Shown: positions 7,648 through 16,972, counted from the stretch's first letter. The stretch: DNA of 64,000 bases from Anaerolineae bacterium (GCA_016931185.1 JAFGFI010000206.1:1-64000); one strand, 5' to 3'. The notes: generated by a model not told the origin, from the sequence alone. Numbers and translations: made by a program.

Positions 7648-8212
7648 ACAAAAACGGCTTTCAAATGTTATCGGTTTCGATGATGCGCCCTTCGCCCCGA
7701 ACCATGTTGGCAGTGTACCGGTCGTAGGAACAGTCTTCGCCCGGCTGCATCTAAATGGGGTATTGATCGGCGAAGTAGAAAAAGACGGTATGGACGCGGC
7801 AGAACAATTAACCCACTTGGTCGCACGTTCCAGGTTTTCGGAGAATGTGCAGTTAATTATGCTGCAAGGGATCGCGATGGCAGGATTTAACATCGTGGAT
7901 GTTTTCTATCTACACGAACACCTGAATCTCCCCATCCTGGTCATTTCTCGCCGGCTGCCAGATATGGAGGCGATACACTCTGCCCTGATCAACAATATTC
8001 CTGGCGGGACGGAAAAATGGGCATTATTGGAACGGCTTGGCCCGATGGAGCAGGTAGAGCAAATCTACGTACAGCGCGTAGGATTAACGCTGGCACAGGC
8101 GACAACAGCCGTTAAACAGTTTACAGTAGAAGGTACAATTCCCGAACCCTTACGCACCGCCCACCTCATCGCCAGTGCGTTGGTGGAGGGTCAGAGCCAT
8201 GGCAGGACGTGA
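7634..8212 (+). CDS. DUF99 (UPF0215) family protein
   Basis: This 192-residue protein begins with the family signature SNVIGFDDAPF. It continues with VVGTVFARLHLNGVLIGEVEKDG and a central strand QLIMLQGIAMAGFNIVDV, all typical of DUF99. The family has been compared with endonuclease V-like folds, but its function is unsettled. The ATG is inside the end of the transporter gene (14-bp overlap), implying translational coupling. Length is normal, and no frameshift is seen. Confidence 0.8.
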   Translation: MGNIKQKRLSNVIGFDDAPFAPNHVGSVPVVGTVFARLHLNGVLIGEVEKDGMDAAEQLTHLVARSRFSENVQLIMLQGIAMAGFNIVDVFYLHEHLNLPILVISRRLPDMEAIHSALINNIPGGTEKWALLERLGPMEQVEQIYVQRVGLTLAQATTAVKQFTVEGTIPEPLRTAHLIASALVEGQSHGRT

Positions 8213-8315
8213 AAGAGGATACGAAGCAAGGTAACAAGGTAACGCGAATACCTTTTTACACCTCTACTCTACCTGATCCTTCGCGCTCTCGCTCCCCTGC
8301 CTCGCATTTATATGG

Positions 8316-8321
8316 TACAAT
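8316..8321 (+). promoter_or_regulatory. Candidate -10 box (TACAAT) before the hydrogenase protease gene
   Basis: TACAAT ends 9 bp upstream of the ATG, and no RBS lies between, so the transcript may be leaderless. The -35 region is not recognisable. The 118-bp gap from 8213 to 8330 shows nothing else. Confidence 0.35.
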
Positions 8322-8330
8322 GCCCTTACT

Positions 8331-8837
8331 ATGAAAGAGATAAAACATACCTTAATCGTTGGGTTTGGGAATTTATATCGCCGCGATGATGGCGTCGCGC
8401 GGTTTGTAATCAATGCGCTCTTGGATCATTTAGGTCGCCCCCCCCTGGATCCCCTAGACGATGGTTTTGAAAACTTAGGGTATCCGGTGGACGCCGTCGT
8501 ATTGCACCAACTGGTGCCAGAACTGGCCGAAACACTGAAAGATTACGATCAGGTCATTTTTGTGGATGCCCATGTGGATACCATCCCTGAACCCCTCCAC
8601 GAAGAACAAATAGAAGTCTCATATCGCGCACCCTTTGTCTACCATCAAACACATCCTTCAACAGTACTGGCATTGACCCATCAAATGTATGGACGTGTCC
8701 CAGAGGCGATATTACTTTCCCTCCTGGGACACGATTTCGACTTTGGCGAGGGACTTTCTCCAGAGACGGCCACGCTGGTGGCGCCAGCCGTCGCGCGTAT
8801 TCTGATACTGGCCGGTGATGGAGTCTCAAATGCATGA
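8331..8837 (+). CDS. Hydrogenase maturation protease (HycI/HyaD family)
   Basis: This 168-residue protein has the peptidase M52 fold. The N-terminal GFGNLYRRDDGVA motif carries the nickel-sensing acidic residue, followed by VIFVDAHVD and a histidine-rich THPSTVLALTHQMYG segment. Such proteases remove the C-terminal peptide of the [NiFe]-hydrogenase large subunit after nickel insertion. The stop codon overlaps the hypA start (ATGCATGA), so both are co-translated. No hydrogenase structural gene is in the window. Confidence 0.85.
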   Translation: MKEIKHTLIVGFGNLYRRDDGVARFVINALLDHLGRPPLDPLDDGFENLGYPVDAVVLHQLVPELAETLKDYDQVIFVDAHVDTIPEPLHEEQIEVSYRAPFVYHQTHPSTVLALTHQMYGRVPEAILLSLLGHDFDFGEGLSPETATLVAPAVARILILAGDGVSNA

Positions 8838-9177
8838 GATGGCCGTCACTGAGGATATTTTGCGCATTGTGACAGAACACGCGGAACGCGCCGGTAAAGC
8901 ACATATCACCGACATCCACCTGGTCATTGGTGACCTGGCGAGCTTTGTAGATGATTCCATCCAATTCTACTTTGATATGCTCTCGCCCGGTACCCTGGCA
9001 GAAGCGGCAACCTTACATTTCCATCGTATCAGGACCCGCTTTCGCTGCCGCAAGTGTGGATGCGAATTTGAACCGGAGGGATACAATTGGCTATGTCCAC
9101 AGTGTCATGCCCTGGGGGGTGATGTCATCGCAGGTAAAGAATTCTATGTGGAAAGCATTGAGGTAAAGGAAGGATGA
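8830..9177 (+). CDS. hypA: Hydrogenase nickel incorporation protein HypA
   Basis: The 115-residue protein starts MHEMAVTEDIL; the N-terminal Met-His is the known nickel-binding site, so ATG 8830 is preferred over earlier in-frame starts at 8815 and 8818. The zinc site is C73-x2-C76 (CRKC) and C89-x2-C92 (CPQC). HypA delivers nickel with HypB to the hydrogenase large subunit. It overlaps the upstream protease gene by 8 bp and the downstream deaminase gene by 4 bp. Confidence 0.93.
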   Translation: MHEMAVTEDILRIVTEHAERAGKAHITDIHLVIGDLASFVDDSIQFYFDMLSPGTLAEAATLHFHRIRTRFRCRKCGCEFEPEGYNWLCPQCHALGGDVIAGKEFYVESIEVKEG

Positions 9178-10175
9178 TAGCATCTACTATTGACCCGACA
9201 CTTCCATTTATTGACCTGCACCGGCATCTCGAGGGGAGCATACGCCCGGGAACTGTCCTAGACTTAGCACGTCAGCACAATGTGCCCTTGCCCGCCGATG
9301 ATTTGGAAGGGCTGCATCCATACCTGGTAGCTACCCTACCGCAGCCCGGCTTGATGGCTTTCATTGCTAAGATTGATTTACGGATCACAGTTTTGGCGAA
9401 TCTGGACGCCTGCTATCGCATCGCTTATGAAGCGGTGGAGGATGCGGCGCGTGAGGGAATTGATTACCTGGAACTGAGATTAAGCCCCGCGTATATGGCG
9501 CGCCCGCATCAACTTAATCCTGCAGATGTCGTTGCGGCAGTAGCCGATGGCACGCGAGCGGGGGCGCGTGATTTTGCACTCCGCGTCAACTTGATCGGCA
9601 TCCTCAGTCGAACTTATGGATTGGATGCCTGCCGGCAAGAATTCGAGGCGTTAGTTGAACACGCCGAGGTTATTACCGCGCTTGATTTGGCAGGCGACGA
9701 AGCCGCCTGGCCCGCCGATTTGTTCACCGATCACTTCCAACGCGCGCGTGACCTGGGCTGGCATATCACCGCCCATGCCGGGGAAGCAGCGGGGCCAGAA
9801 AGTGTCTGGCTCGCACTGCGCAATTTAGGTGCAGAGCGCATTGGACATGGTCTGCGGGCAAGGGAAGACCCGGCTTTGGTAGATTATCTGGTCGAGCAGC
9901 GCATCGGACTGGAAGTAAGTCTCACCAGCAACGTGCAGATTAGTGCCGTCTCTGACTACGTACATCATCCCCTTAAAAACTATGTAGACCGCGGCGTCCT
10001 TGTTGCGCTGAACACCGACGATCCCGCCGTCAGCAATATTGATCTCTCCCATGAATACACACACGCCGCCCAAGCAGCGGGCCTAAGCCCCGCGCAGATC
10101 CATCAAATACAACGCAATGCGTTAGAAATGGCTTTTTTGACGCCAGAGGAAAAAGCACAGTTATTACACAAGTAG
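9174..10175 (+). CDS. add: Adenosine deaminase (amidohydrolase superfamily)
   Basis: This 333-residue protein converts adenosine to inosine. Metal ligands are H16 and H18 (DLHRHLEGS) and H201 (HAGEA), followed by ERIGHGLRA and NTDD with D282-D283 near the active site. Length matches bacterial Add. The AAGGAAGG upstream is a good RBS inside the end of hypA, and the start overlaps its stop (ATGA). Pairing with hydrogenase maturation genes is probably just operon packing. Adenine deaminase or another purine specificity cannot be excluded. Confidence 0.88.
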   Translation: MIASTIDPTLPFIDLHRHLEGSIRPGTVLDLARQHNVPLPADDLEGLHPYLVATLPQPGLMAFIAKIDLRITVLANLDACYRIAYEAVEDAAREGIDYLELRLSPAYMARPHQLNPADVVAAVADGTRAGARDFALRVNLIGILSRTYGLDACRQEFEALVEHAEVITALDLAGDEAAWPADLFTDHFQRARDLGWHITAHAGEAAGPESVWLALRNLGAERIGHGLRAREDPALVDYLVEQRIGLEVSLTSNVQISAVSDYVHHPLKNYVDRGVLVALNTDDPAVSNIDLSHEYTHAAQAAGLSPAQIHQIQRNALEMAFLTPEEKAQLLHK

Positions 10176-10176
10176 A

Positions 10177-10250
10177 CAGTAATCAGTAAATAGAGGAAAA
10201 CCTATTCTGAAAACACACTCCCTGTCTACCGTCTACCGTCTATCGTCTAC
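10177..10250. repeat. Degenerate heptamer runs between convergent genes
   Basis: Two units at 10177-10190 (CAGTAAT, CAGTAAA) and four at 10223-10250 (GTCTACC, GTCTACC, GTCTATC, GTCTACT). The second run reaches into the last codons of iorB. Similar 7-bp runs occur at other gene borders in the window. Confidence 0.55.
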
Positions 10251-10830
10251 TTTCCCTCTGCCCCAATGCAAATGCCACCTTATTCACATCTGCATATTTA
10301 GACGGGACACGACGCAAGATAACGGTTTCCCACACCATAGGATCGGTGTCCAATAATGTGGACAGCGTCGCCAGCATAATAGTATTGACGGTACGAGGGT
10401 TGCCGGCCTGCGCAGCCAGGGATAATGCATCTACCACAATTACCTTACTTGCGTGGTATTCCAGCACAGAGAGCAATACATCTTCCGTTGGATAAACAGC
10501 ATCTCCCACACTAGCAGACATAGGAATAATCTTCTGACGGTTGACGATCACCATCCCACTCGGCCTGAGCCACTCGACCCAACGGGCTGCCTCTAACAAC
10601 TCAAAAGAGATCAGAATATCCACCGTCCCCCGCTCACAAGTAGGGGAGCCAACATGCCTGGCCCAGCGGACATGGCTCTCCACCACACCGCCACGCTGCG
10701 CGAAACCGTGAACTTCTGACTTTTTAGCGTCCAGGCCTAAATCTAACCCCACCTGGGCCGCAATATCAGAGGCAGTGAGAACACCTTGCCCCCCCACTCC
10801 TACAAAAAGCAGATTCAGTTTTTCAATCAT
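10240..10830 (-). CDS. iorB: Indolepyruvate ferredoxin oxidoreductase, beta subunit (IorB)
   Basis: This 196-residue protein has the pyruvate-ferredoxin oxidoreductase gamma-domain signature: GVGGQGVLTASDIAAQ near the N-terminus, then SEVHGFAQRGGVVESHVRW. With IorA it oxidatively decarboxylates aryl pyruvates from aromatic amino acids to aryl-acetyl-CoA, reducing ferredoxin. Its ATG overlaps the 3' end of iorA by 8 bp, so the subunits are translationally coupled. The length is normal. Confidence 0.92.
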   Translation of the reverse strand: MIEKLNLLFVGVGGQGVLTASDIAAQVGLDLGLDAKKSEVHGFAQRGGVVESHVRWARHVGSPTCERGTVDILISFELLEAARWVEWLRPSGMVIVNRQKIIPMSASVGDAVYPTEDVLLSVLEYHASKVIVVDALSLAAQAGNPRTVNTIMLATLSTLLDTDPMVWETVILRRVPSKYADVNKVAFALGQRESRR

Positions 10831-12643
10831 TTGCCTCTCCTATCGCATTTGTGGGACATACCTGCATACACACCGTACAGCCCGTACACAGCAACGGATC
10901 TATGGCTGACTTAGGCTTATTGTTGGTAGGATAAATAACCTCACTCTTGATAATAGCGGGACACCCCACACGAAAACAAGAACCACAGGCTACACACTTT
11001 TCCAGGTCGACTTGCATCTGGGGTTGCCGATGGAAATGCGGGGTAAAAACACATGCTCCGCGCACAAGAAGCACAGCAGGACCATCTTGATGTTTCATCG
11101 CTGCGCGCAGTGACTTATTCATTTTGTTCACATCCCACGCATCCACCTCTTCGATAAATGTCACACCCATAGCACGCACCACGGCGGCAATATCAATCTC
11201 CTGCCCGGTTTCACCCTGGAGGGTGACGCCGGTGCCGGGGTGCTGCTGCTGTCCGGTCATTGCCGTAATGCGATTATCAAGGATAGCAACCACAATGTTG
11301 GCCCGATTATAAACCGCCGAGGCTAACGGCGCGAGGCCGGAATGAAAGAAAGTACTGTCCCCAATCGTAGCCACCGCGGCTTCTTGCCCACCGGCCTGCT
11401 TGAACCCATGCGCCATACCTATGCTCGCGCCCATTGAGATGAGCATATCCATCGCCTCAAAGGGGGCCAAAACACCCATTGAATAACACCCAATATCTCC
11501 GGCAATGATAGCGTTACGCTTGTTGCGCGCCATTGTATAAAAGAAGGCACGATGCGGGCAGCCGGGACACAATGCAGGAGGGCGAGAGGGAATGATAGGG
11601 ACATCTTCAGGCCTTGCGTCTAATATCACGGCGGGTCCTGAGTCGTCAATTAGGCCCGCTTGCAACGCGCCCGCGCGCACTTTCGCCAAGGTCAGTTCTC
11701 CACAAAGCGGAAAGATATCCTTGCCATGTGCAACGGGGATACCGGCAGCTTTCAATTGATCCTCAATGAAAGGGTCAAGTTCCTCCACCACAATCAGTGT
11801 TTCCACCTGCGCCGCAAATGCGCGGATGTTCTCAAGAGGCAACGGATAGCTTATCCCTAATTTAAGAATAGAAGCATCAGGCAAGATTTCACAGACGTAC
11901 TGGTAAGCGATACCGCTCGTTACAATACCAAGCGTCTTATTTTTCCACTCAATACGATTGATACCCTTCTCAAAGGCCTGGTCGGCAGTCCACGCTGCAA
12001 CGTCGCGCAATCGTTGCTCAATCTCTGGGTGGCGACGGCGCGCGATAGCGGGAATAATGACGCGCTGTACCCCGCCAGTTTCACGCTCAAATTTAGGGAG
12101 CGGCCGGAACTCACGCTCTTCGGGGATGGTCGTTTCGACAGCAGATTTAGAATGAGAAAGTCGCGTTGTGGAACGCAGAATAACGGGCGTCTGGAAAGTT
12201 TCACTGACCTCCAAAGCTATTCCCACAAAGCGCCGCGCCTCCTCGCTGTCGGCGGGATCAAAGCAGGGGAATTTACCGGAACGCGCGTATTGACGATTGT
12301 CCTGCTCGTTTTGTGAGGAGAAAGCACCGGGGTCATCTGCGCTCACCAGCACCAACCCTCCTTTCACCCCTGTATACGAGAGAGACATCAAACTATCAGC
12401 CGCGACGTTGACGCCAACGTGTTTCATCGCTGCTAACGTCCGTGCCCCCCCAAACGACGCACCAATAGCGTTATCTAATGCCACTTTCTCATTGCTGGCC
12501 CATTCCGCCTTAATGCCAGGATACCGCGCAAAATTCTCCAAAATCTCTGTAGAGGGAGTGCCTGGATAAGCCGAAGCATACTGTACACCAGCTTCCCAAG
12601 CCCCCAATGCAATAGCTTCATTGCCGGAAAGTAGAATTTTCAT
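10823..12643 (-). CDS. iorA: Indolepyruvate ferredoxin oxidoreductase, alpha subunit (IorA)
   Basis: This 606-residue subunit contains an N-terminal pyrimidine-binding domain (YPGTPSTEI), a middle transketolase-C-like domain, and a TPP-binding domain with CPGCPHRAFFYT and GDSTFFHSGLAPLASAVYN. The C-terminus holds two [4Fe-4S] motifs, CVACGSCFRVGCP and CTGCTVCMQVCP. It catalyses the TPP step in aryl-pyruvate oxidation. GGAGG lies 8 bp before the ATG (12651-12655 on plus). It is divergent from the helicase gene across a 182-bp region. Confidence 0.95.
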   Translation of the reverse strand: MKILLSGNEAIALGAWEAGVQYASAYPGTPSTEILENFARYPGIKAEWASNEKVALDNAIGASFGGARTLAAMKHVGVNVAADSLMSLSYTGVKGGLVLVSADDPGAFSSQNEQDNRQYARSGKFPCFDPADSEEARRFVGIALEVSETFQTPVILRSTTRLSHSKSAVETTIPEEREFRPLPKFERETGGVQRVIIPAIARRRHPEIEQRLRDVAAWTADQAFEKGINRIEWKNKTLGIVTSGIAYQYVCEILPDASILKLGISYPLPLENIRAFAAQVETLIVVEELDPFIEDQLKAAGIPVAHGKDIFPLCGELTLAKVRAGALQAGLIDDSGPAVILDARPEDVPIIPSRPPALCPGCPHRAFFYTMARNKRNAIIAGDIGCYSMGVLAPFEAMDMLISMGASIGMAHGFKQAGGQEAAVATIGDSTFFHSGLAPLASAVYNRANIVVAILDNRITAMTGQQQHPGTGVTLQGETGQEIDIAAVVRAMGVTFIEEVDAWDVNKMNKSLRAAMKHQDGPAVLLVRGACVFTPHFHRQPQMQVDLEKCVACGSCFRVGCPAIIKSEVIYPTNNKPKSAIDPLLCTGCTVCMQVCPTNAIGEAND

Positions 12644-12761
12644 CCATGTGCCTCCTTATTGCTTCTTGTTTATAATATGTCAAAAGTTCACCGTGTCCAG
12701 TAACAAGCTCTTATGAGTTGTGAGTACAATGTCACTGTTGTTGTGTTTGCGTAACCCACGA

Positions 12762-12779
12762 ATATCATTACAATGATAT
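12762..12779. promoter_or_regulatory. Perfect palindrome in the iorA/helicase divergent region
   Basis: ATATCATTACAATGATAT has 8-bp perfect arms around AC. It lies 47 bp upstream of the helicase start and 118 bp upstream of iorA, inside a divergent promoter region. It overlaps a possible -10 box (TACAAT, 12769-12774), so it could be an operator for a dimeric regulator. Confidence 0.5.
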
Positions 12780-12825
12780 GTGTTATTACTTAGTTAATGT
12801 GATGAGGTCGTCAGTATAGCTAAAA

Positions 12826-15123
12826 ATGAATCAATATCGTGAAAAATCAGAATCATCCGCCCCTGACCAGCTACCGGGGGACAACCGGCCACGACTCAGC
12901 CAACAGGCCGTGTTGGCCTATAGGGCCGGCAAAATGGGGGTCTCGGCAGTACCGGGGAGCGGTAAAACGTGGACCTTGTCACTTCTAGCAGCACAATTAG
13001 TCGCCGAATACAATTTGGCGGAAGATCAAGAAATACTTGTAGTAACTTTGGTAAATTCAGCGGTAAATAACTTTTCCAGCCGTGTGGCCAGCTTTATCCA
13101 AGCACGAGGTTTATTGCCAGGGGTAGGCTACCGGGTGCGCACCCTCCACGGATTAGCTCATGATATCGTGCGCGAGCGGCCCGCGCTGGTTGGTCTCGCC
13201 GATGATTTTCAAATCATAGATGAGCATGCGGCAGAAGAAATCTTAAAGGAGGCCGGTATTACCTGGGTCCGTGCCAATTCCGATACTTTGGATGATTTTC
13301 TGGCGAGCGACCTGGATGAACGCAAGGCGGAATGGGTACGCCGGGAACAATGGCCTAGACTTACCCTATCCATCGCCACCCATTTTATACAACAGGCCAA
13401 AGATTTGCAACTTACTCCGCCAATACTACGGTATCTGTTGGATCAGTTCCCCCAAAAACTGCCTTTGATGGAGATGGGGTACGCGATCTATGCCGATTAT
13501 CAACGCGCCCTGGCTTACCGTGGTGCAGTAGATTTTAATGATTTGATCCGGCTTGCACTCCAGGCATTACGGCTGGATCCCGGATTTCTGGGAAGACTAC
13601 GCCATCGCTGGCCCTATATTCTTGAAGATGAAGCCCAAGACAGCAGCAGTTTGCAGGAAGAGATCCTCAAATTACTTGTTGGAACAGATGGAAATTGGGT
13701 GCGCGTAGGAGACCCCAATCAGGCTATTTATGAGACATTCACCACCGCTAACCCGCGTTATTTGCGGGATTTCAGAAGGCAGAAAGATGTCGTTTCTCGT
13801 GATTTGCCTAACTCTGGCCGATCGATGCAAAGCATCATTGAACTGGCAAACTATTTAATCGAGTGGGATCAAGGATCCCACCCTGTCGTCGCTATCCGCG
13901 GAGCACTGGACTGGCCCAAGATTGCGCCTGCACCTCTCGGTGATCCACAACCCAACCCTGAAGACAACCCGCGCGAGGTGTATCTCGTTGCCCAACCCTT
14001 TTCTCCACAAAAAGAAATTGAAGCCGTAGTGAAATCTTTAACACGGTGGTTACCTAACCATCAGGATAACACAGTTGCTGTGCTGGTCCCCCGTAATAAT
14101 CGAGGATTTGAAGTAACGAATATGTTGAAAGCCCAAGAGATCCCCTACATTGAGCTATTGCGCAGTACACGCACCACGCGCGAAACGGCAGGGGCACTGG
14201 GCAACATTGTCGCATACCTGGCGGATCCAACGTCGGCCAGAAAACTGGCAGCCGTCTACCGTGTTTGGCGGCGGGCAGACCGCGAAGACGAAGAACTACA
14301 ACAGCGACTTGCTCAAGTGGATAAGTTACTGAAGAAAATTATCCACGTAGAGGATTATCTCTGGCCACGTGTCGACCGCGATTGGCTATTGGAGCAAGAC
14401 TTCGAGACTCAGTCCCCGGCATTGTACGAACACCTAGTTGAGTTCCGGGATCTGGTTCGGAAGTGGCAAAATACAACGACGTTGCCTATCGATCAAATCA
14501 TTCTCACTTTAGCGCAAGATCTTTTTGAACAACCCGTGGATCTCGCTATCGCGCACAAGCTTGCGGTCGTGTTACGGAATGCGGCCAATCTACACCCGGA
14601 GTGGCAACTGCCGGAACTCACACAAGAACTCGCCGTAGTAGCGAGGAACGAACGCAAATTCCTCGGCTTTACCGAAGAGGATAGTGGCTTTGATCCTGAT
14701 AAGTACAAAGGGAAAGTGATCGTGGCCACAATGCACAAAGCAAAAGGATTAGAGTGGGATAAAGTCTACCTCATGTCAGTTAACGATTACAACTTCCCCT
14801 CTGCGTTACCACAAGACAGGTTTATTGCTGAACCGGAATATGTGCGTGACCATCTTAACATTGAAGCTGAAACCCTGGCACAACTCAATGCCCTTCACCA
14901 AGATGCAGAAGCCTTTTACTATGATGAAGGACTACCTACATTGCGCGCCCGCTACGAGTATGCGGCCGAGCGAATACGATTACTCTATGTGGGGATCACA
15001 CGAGCGCGCAAATCAATAACAATTACGTGGAACACCGGTAAATATGGCACAGCACAACCAGCCGCACCGTTTATCGCACTACAAACATGGTGGGAACAAA
15101 GTCTGACTGATTTTCAAAAGTAG
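12826..15123 (+). CDS. UvrD/Rep-type superfamily 1 DNA helicase
   Basis: This 765-residue protein has the SF1A helicase motifs in order: Walker A (SAVPGSGKTWTL) near residue 44, motif II (EDEAQD), motif III (VGDPNQAIYETF), motif V (ATMHKAKGLEWDKVYLM) and motif VI (LLYVGITRARKS). Such helicases unwind DNA 3' to 5' in repair and replication restart. It lacks an extra nuclease domain and is slightly longer than classical UvrD. The gene stands alone between the iorA divergent region and the 15.2-kb promoter. No clear RBS is visible; the start is the first ATG giving an intact N-terminus. Confidence 0.92.
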   Translation: MNQYREKSESSAPDQLPGDNRPRLSQQAVLAYRAGKMGVSAVPGSGKTWTLSLLAAQLVAEYNLAEDQEILVVTLVNSAVNNFSSRVASFIQARGLLPGVGYRVRTLHGLAHDIVRERPALVGLADDFQIIDEHAAEEILKEAGITWVRANSDTLDDFLASDLDERKAEWVRREQWPRLTLSIATHFIQQAKDLQLTPPILRYLLDQFPQKLPLMEMGYAIYADYQRALAYRGAVDFNDLIRLALQALRLDPGFLGRLRHRWPYILEDEAQDSSSLQEEILKLLVGTDGNWVRVGDPNQAIYETFTTANPRYLRDFRRQKDVVSRDLPNSGRSMQSIIELANYLIEWDQGSHPVVAIRGALDWPKIAPAPLGDPQPNPEDNPREVYLVAQPFSPQKEIEAVVKSLTRWLPNHQDNTVAVLVPRNNRGFEVTNMLKAQEIPYIELLRSTRTTRETAGALGNIVAYLADPTSARKLAAVYRVWRRADREDEELQQRLAQVDKLLKKIIHVEDYLWPRVDRDWLLEQDFETQSPALYEHLVEFRDLVRKWQNTTTLPIDQIILTLAQDLFEQPVDLAIAHKLAVVLRNAANLHPEWQLPELTQELAVVARNERKFLGFTEEDSGFDPDKYKGKVIVATMHKAKGLEWDKVYLMSVNDYNFPSALPQDRFIAEPEYVRDHLNIEAETLAQLNALHQDAEAFYYDEGLPTLRARYEYAAERIRLLYVGITRARKSITITWNTGKYGTAQPAAPFIALQTWWEQSLTDFQK

Positions 15124-15224
15124 CCTTACCCGGTCTGCTACGATTTGCAAAGAATATATAGCTTCCCAGAAGGTAGTCACCGGAGTCGTAATTAAAAATG
15201 TTTGTGAAATTGTAACCTTTTTGA

Positions 15225-15253
15225 TTGTCATTCTCTTTAAACCGTGCTATACT
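15225..15253 (+). promoter_or_regulatory. Sigma70-like promoter of the PDWL/MutL-like operon
   Basis: TTGTCA at 15225-15230 and TATACT at 15248-15253 are separated by 17 bp. The predicted start of transcription is about 15260, giving a ~45-nt leader with the purine-rich RBS region before the first gene of the operon at 15306. Confidence 0.65.
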
Positions 15254-15305
15254 GAAAAAAATATAGGAAATTTAAGTAAATTAAGGAGCGGAGGAGGCGC
15301 AAGGA

Positions 15306-15566
15306 ATGAGGCACCAAAAGGAAAAGGGAACGACAATCCCCTTAGAGTACTGGGCCAATATCCTGAAGGAACGTAAACTCATTGATATGGCGCTTCCGTT
15401 GCTTGAGATTCTTAAAGTGTGGGGATTTGTCGGCGGGCAAGTGCTCTGGATGTTAACGCCATTTTTAGGAAGGGAGAAGATTGCCCCTCTCGCGCAAGCA
15501 CTTGAAGAACCAGAAACTTTACAACGGCTTCAGTGCTATCTCATAGAAGAGGATATGCAGGTATAA
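15306..15566 (+). CDS. Small hypothetical protein, first gene of the PDWL/MutL-like operon
   Basis: This 86-residue protein has no motif that I recognise. The central part (about residues 30-58) is hydrophobic and could be a membrane-associated helix: MALPLLEILKVWGFVGGQ, then VLWMLTPF. The C-terminus is acidic. Several purine-rich RBS candidates (AGGAGCGGAGGAGG) precede the ATG. The stop overlaps the next start by one base (TAATG), which ties it to the operon. Confidence 0.7.
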   Translation: MRHQKEKGTTIPLEYWANILKERKLIDMALPLLEILKVWGFVGGQVLWMLTPFLGREKIAPLAQALEEPETLQRLQCYLIEEDMQV

Positions 15567-16351
15567 TGAGCCAGTTAATCACGTCGGATGGCTACATCCA
15601 CATAAATAACCTCATCGCCCTAGCCTTTGTGTTGGCCGGTGCTGTTGTCCTGGCATTTTACGGGTTTCGTTATCGAAAAAGCACCCCGGAAGCCCGCGAG
15701 TTTCCGATCTTTAAACGATTGGCTAACCAAGTAGGACGCGCGGCCGAAGAAGGAGCTTCGATTCATATCGCCCTTGGCAAAGGAGACCTTACCGGTGACG
15801 GAGCCATGACCTCTGTAGCAGCACTCCAAAGTCTAACGGCTTTGATGGATTTGTCGGCAGCGTATGACACCCCACCTATTATCACAACGAGCAACCCACT
15901 ACTTTACCTATTGGCAGGGGATTGGATGCGACGTGCCTACGAAAGACTGGATAGTGTCGCCTTATATCAACCTACAATGGTGCAATTTACGGCAGCGTCT
16001 CCCACTGTCTATGCAGCAATGGCCGCTGCGCAGCTCTCCAATAGTAATACGGAAGCTAACATCATGTTAGGAGTTTTTGAACAGGAATGTGTTTTGATCG
16101 CCGATGCCGCACAACGCAAAGACATTTACTCAGCAGGTGGAACGACATTATTAGAAGGGGTAAGTGCCTTATATCCCATCTTAAATCGGGAAGAATTGGT
16201 AATAGGAGAGGAACTATTCGCTGGGGGAGCTATTGTGACGCAGCAACCCACTTATTGGGCCAGTCTCTGGACACAGGATGTATTACGTTGGGGCGCTATT
16301 ATGGGAACTATTGGCGCTGCAGTTATCGCATTGATAGACAACATAGGATAG
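15566..16351 (+). CDS. Membrane-anchored protein with a conserved central domain (DUF6754-like)
   Basis: From ATG 15566 (TAATG junction) the protein has 261 residues; a longer upstream frame would overlap the first gene and is less likely. An N-terminal TM helix (NNLIALAFVLAGAVVLAFYG) is followed by a ~200-residue soluble domain with IHIALGKGDLTGDGAMTSVAALQSL and YDTPPIITTSNPLLYLLAGDWMR. A C-terminal TM helix ends the protein. It resembles what I recall as DUF6754 in Chloroflexota, but I cannot confirm that by search. Function unknown; probably interacts with the other membrane proteins of the operon. Confidence 0.75.
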   Translation: MSQLITSDGYIHINNLIALAFVLAGAVVLAFYGFRYRKSTPEAREFPIFKRLANQVGRAAEEGASIHIALGKGDLTGDGAMTSVAALQSLTALMDLSAAYDTPPIITTSNPLLYLLAGDWMRRAYERLDSVALYQPTMVQFTAASPTVYAAMAAAQLSNSNTEANIMLGVFEQECVLIADAAQRKDIYSAGGTTLLEGVSALYPILNREELVIGEELFAGGAIVTQQPTYWASLWTQDVLRWGAIMGTIGAAVIALIDNIG

Positions 16352-16354
16352 ATT

Positions 16355-16972
16355 ATGTTTAGACGAACACTTCCAACAGCAATTGCTATAGGTTGCGGAT
16401 TGGTTGTTTTAATGGGGTTATTAATACCTGTGGATCTCCTGGTTGCCTCGCGCCAATTTCTTCTTCAGTGGGCTATTGTTTTAGGAGGGTTCGCTTTTAT
16501 CCTGGCCTATTTTAGTTTGTTGAAAGTACATATCACCCGTCTGGTAAAAGAACCAAAGCAAAAAACCACAAGTATGATTGTCATCTTGACTGCATTAGCT
16601 GGTTTTGGTGTCGTCGTATGGCAAGGAACAAATGGGGAATGGCCTAAATATTTACTTAAATATGTTATGATACCTGGAGAATCTACACTATTGGCACTGA
16701 CGGCGGTTACATTGCTACTTGCCGGAATGCGTATCTTACAAGTACGTCGCAGCGGAGGCACTATAGCATTTGTGTTGATTGCAGTTCTTGCATTAGCCAT
16801 AACAGTACCTTATGCTGGCGTTGGTTTAGAAATCATGCAGTTGATCAAAACTTGGATTCACGTACCGGCAATAGCCGGTATGCGTGGATTGTTAATGGGG
16901 GTCGCCTTGGGAACAACTTTGACCGGGTTGCGCATTATATTCGGGGCCGATCGCCCCCACAGTGATGGGTAA
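16355..16972 (+). CDS. Polytopic membrane protein of unknown function
   Basis: This 205-residue protein has about six hydrophobic helices, the first at residues 5-30 and the last around 170-195, with a short basic loop (KEPKQKTTS) after the second. I recognise no family motif. It starts 3 bp after the preceding stop and ends 8 bp before the zinc-ribbon gene, so it is firmly in the operon and probably a membrane partner of its neighbours. Confidence 0.75.
   Translation: MFRRTLPTAIAIGCGLVVLMGLLIPVDLLVASRQFLLQWAIVLGGFAFILAYFSLLKVHITRLVKEPKQKTTSMIVILTALAGFGVVVWQGTNGEWPKYLLKYVMIPGESTLLALTAVTLLLAGMRILQVRRSGGTIAFVLIAVLALAITVPYAGVGLEIMQLIKTWIHVPAIAGMRGLLMGVALGTTLTGLRIIFGADRPHSDG

Noticed and set aside
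10223..10250. Possible CRISPR array
   Set aside because: The repeats are 7 bp with no spacers and no cas genes are nearby.
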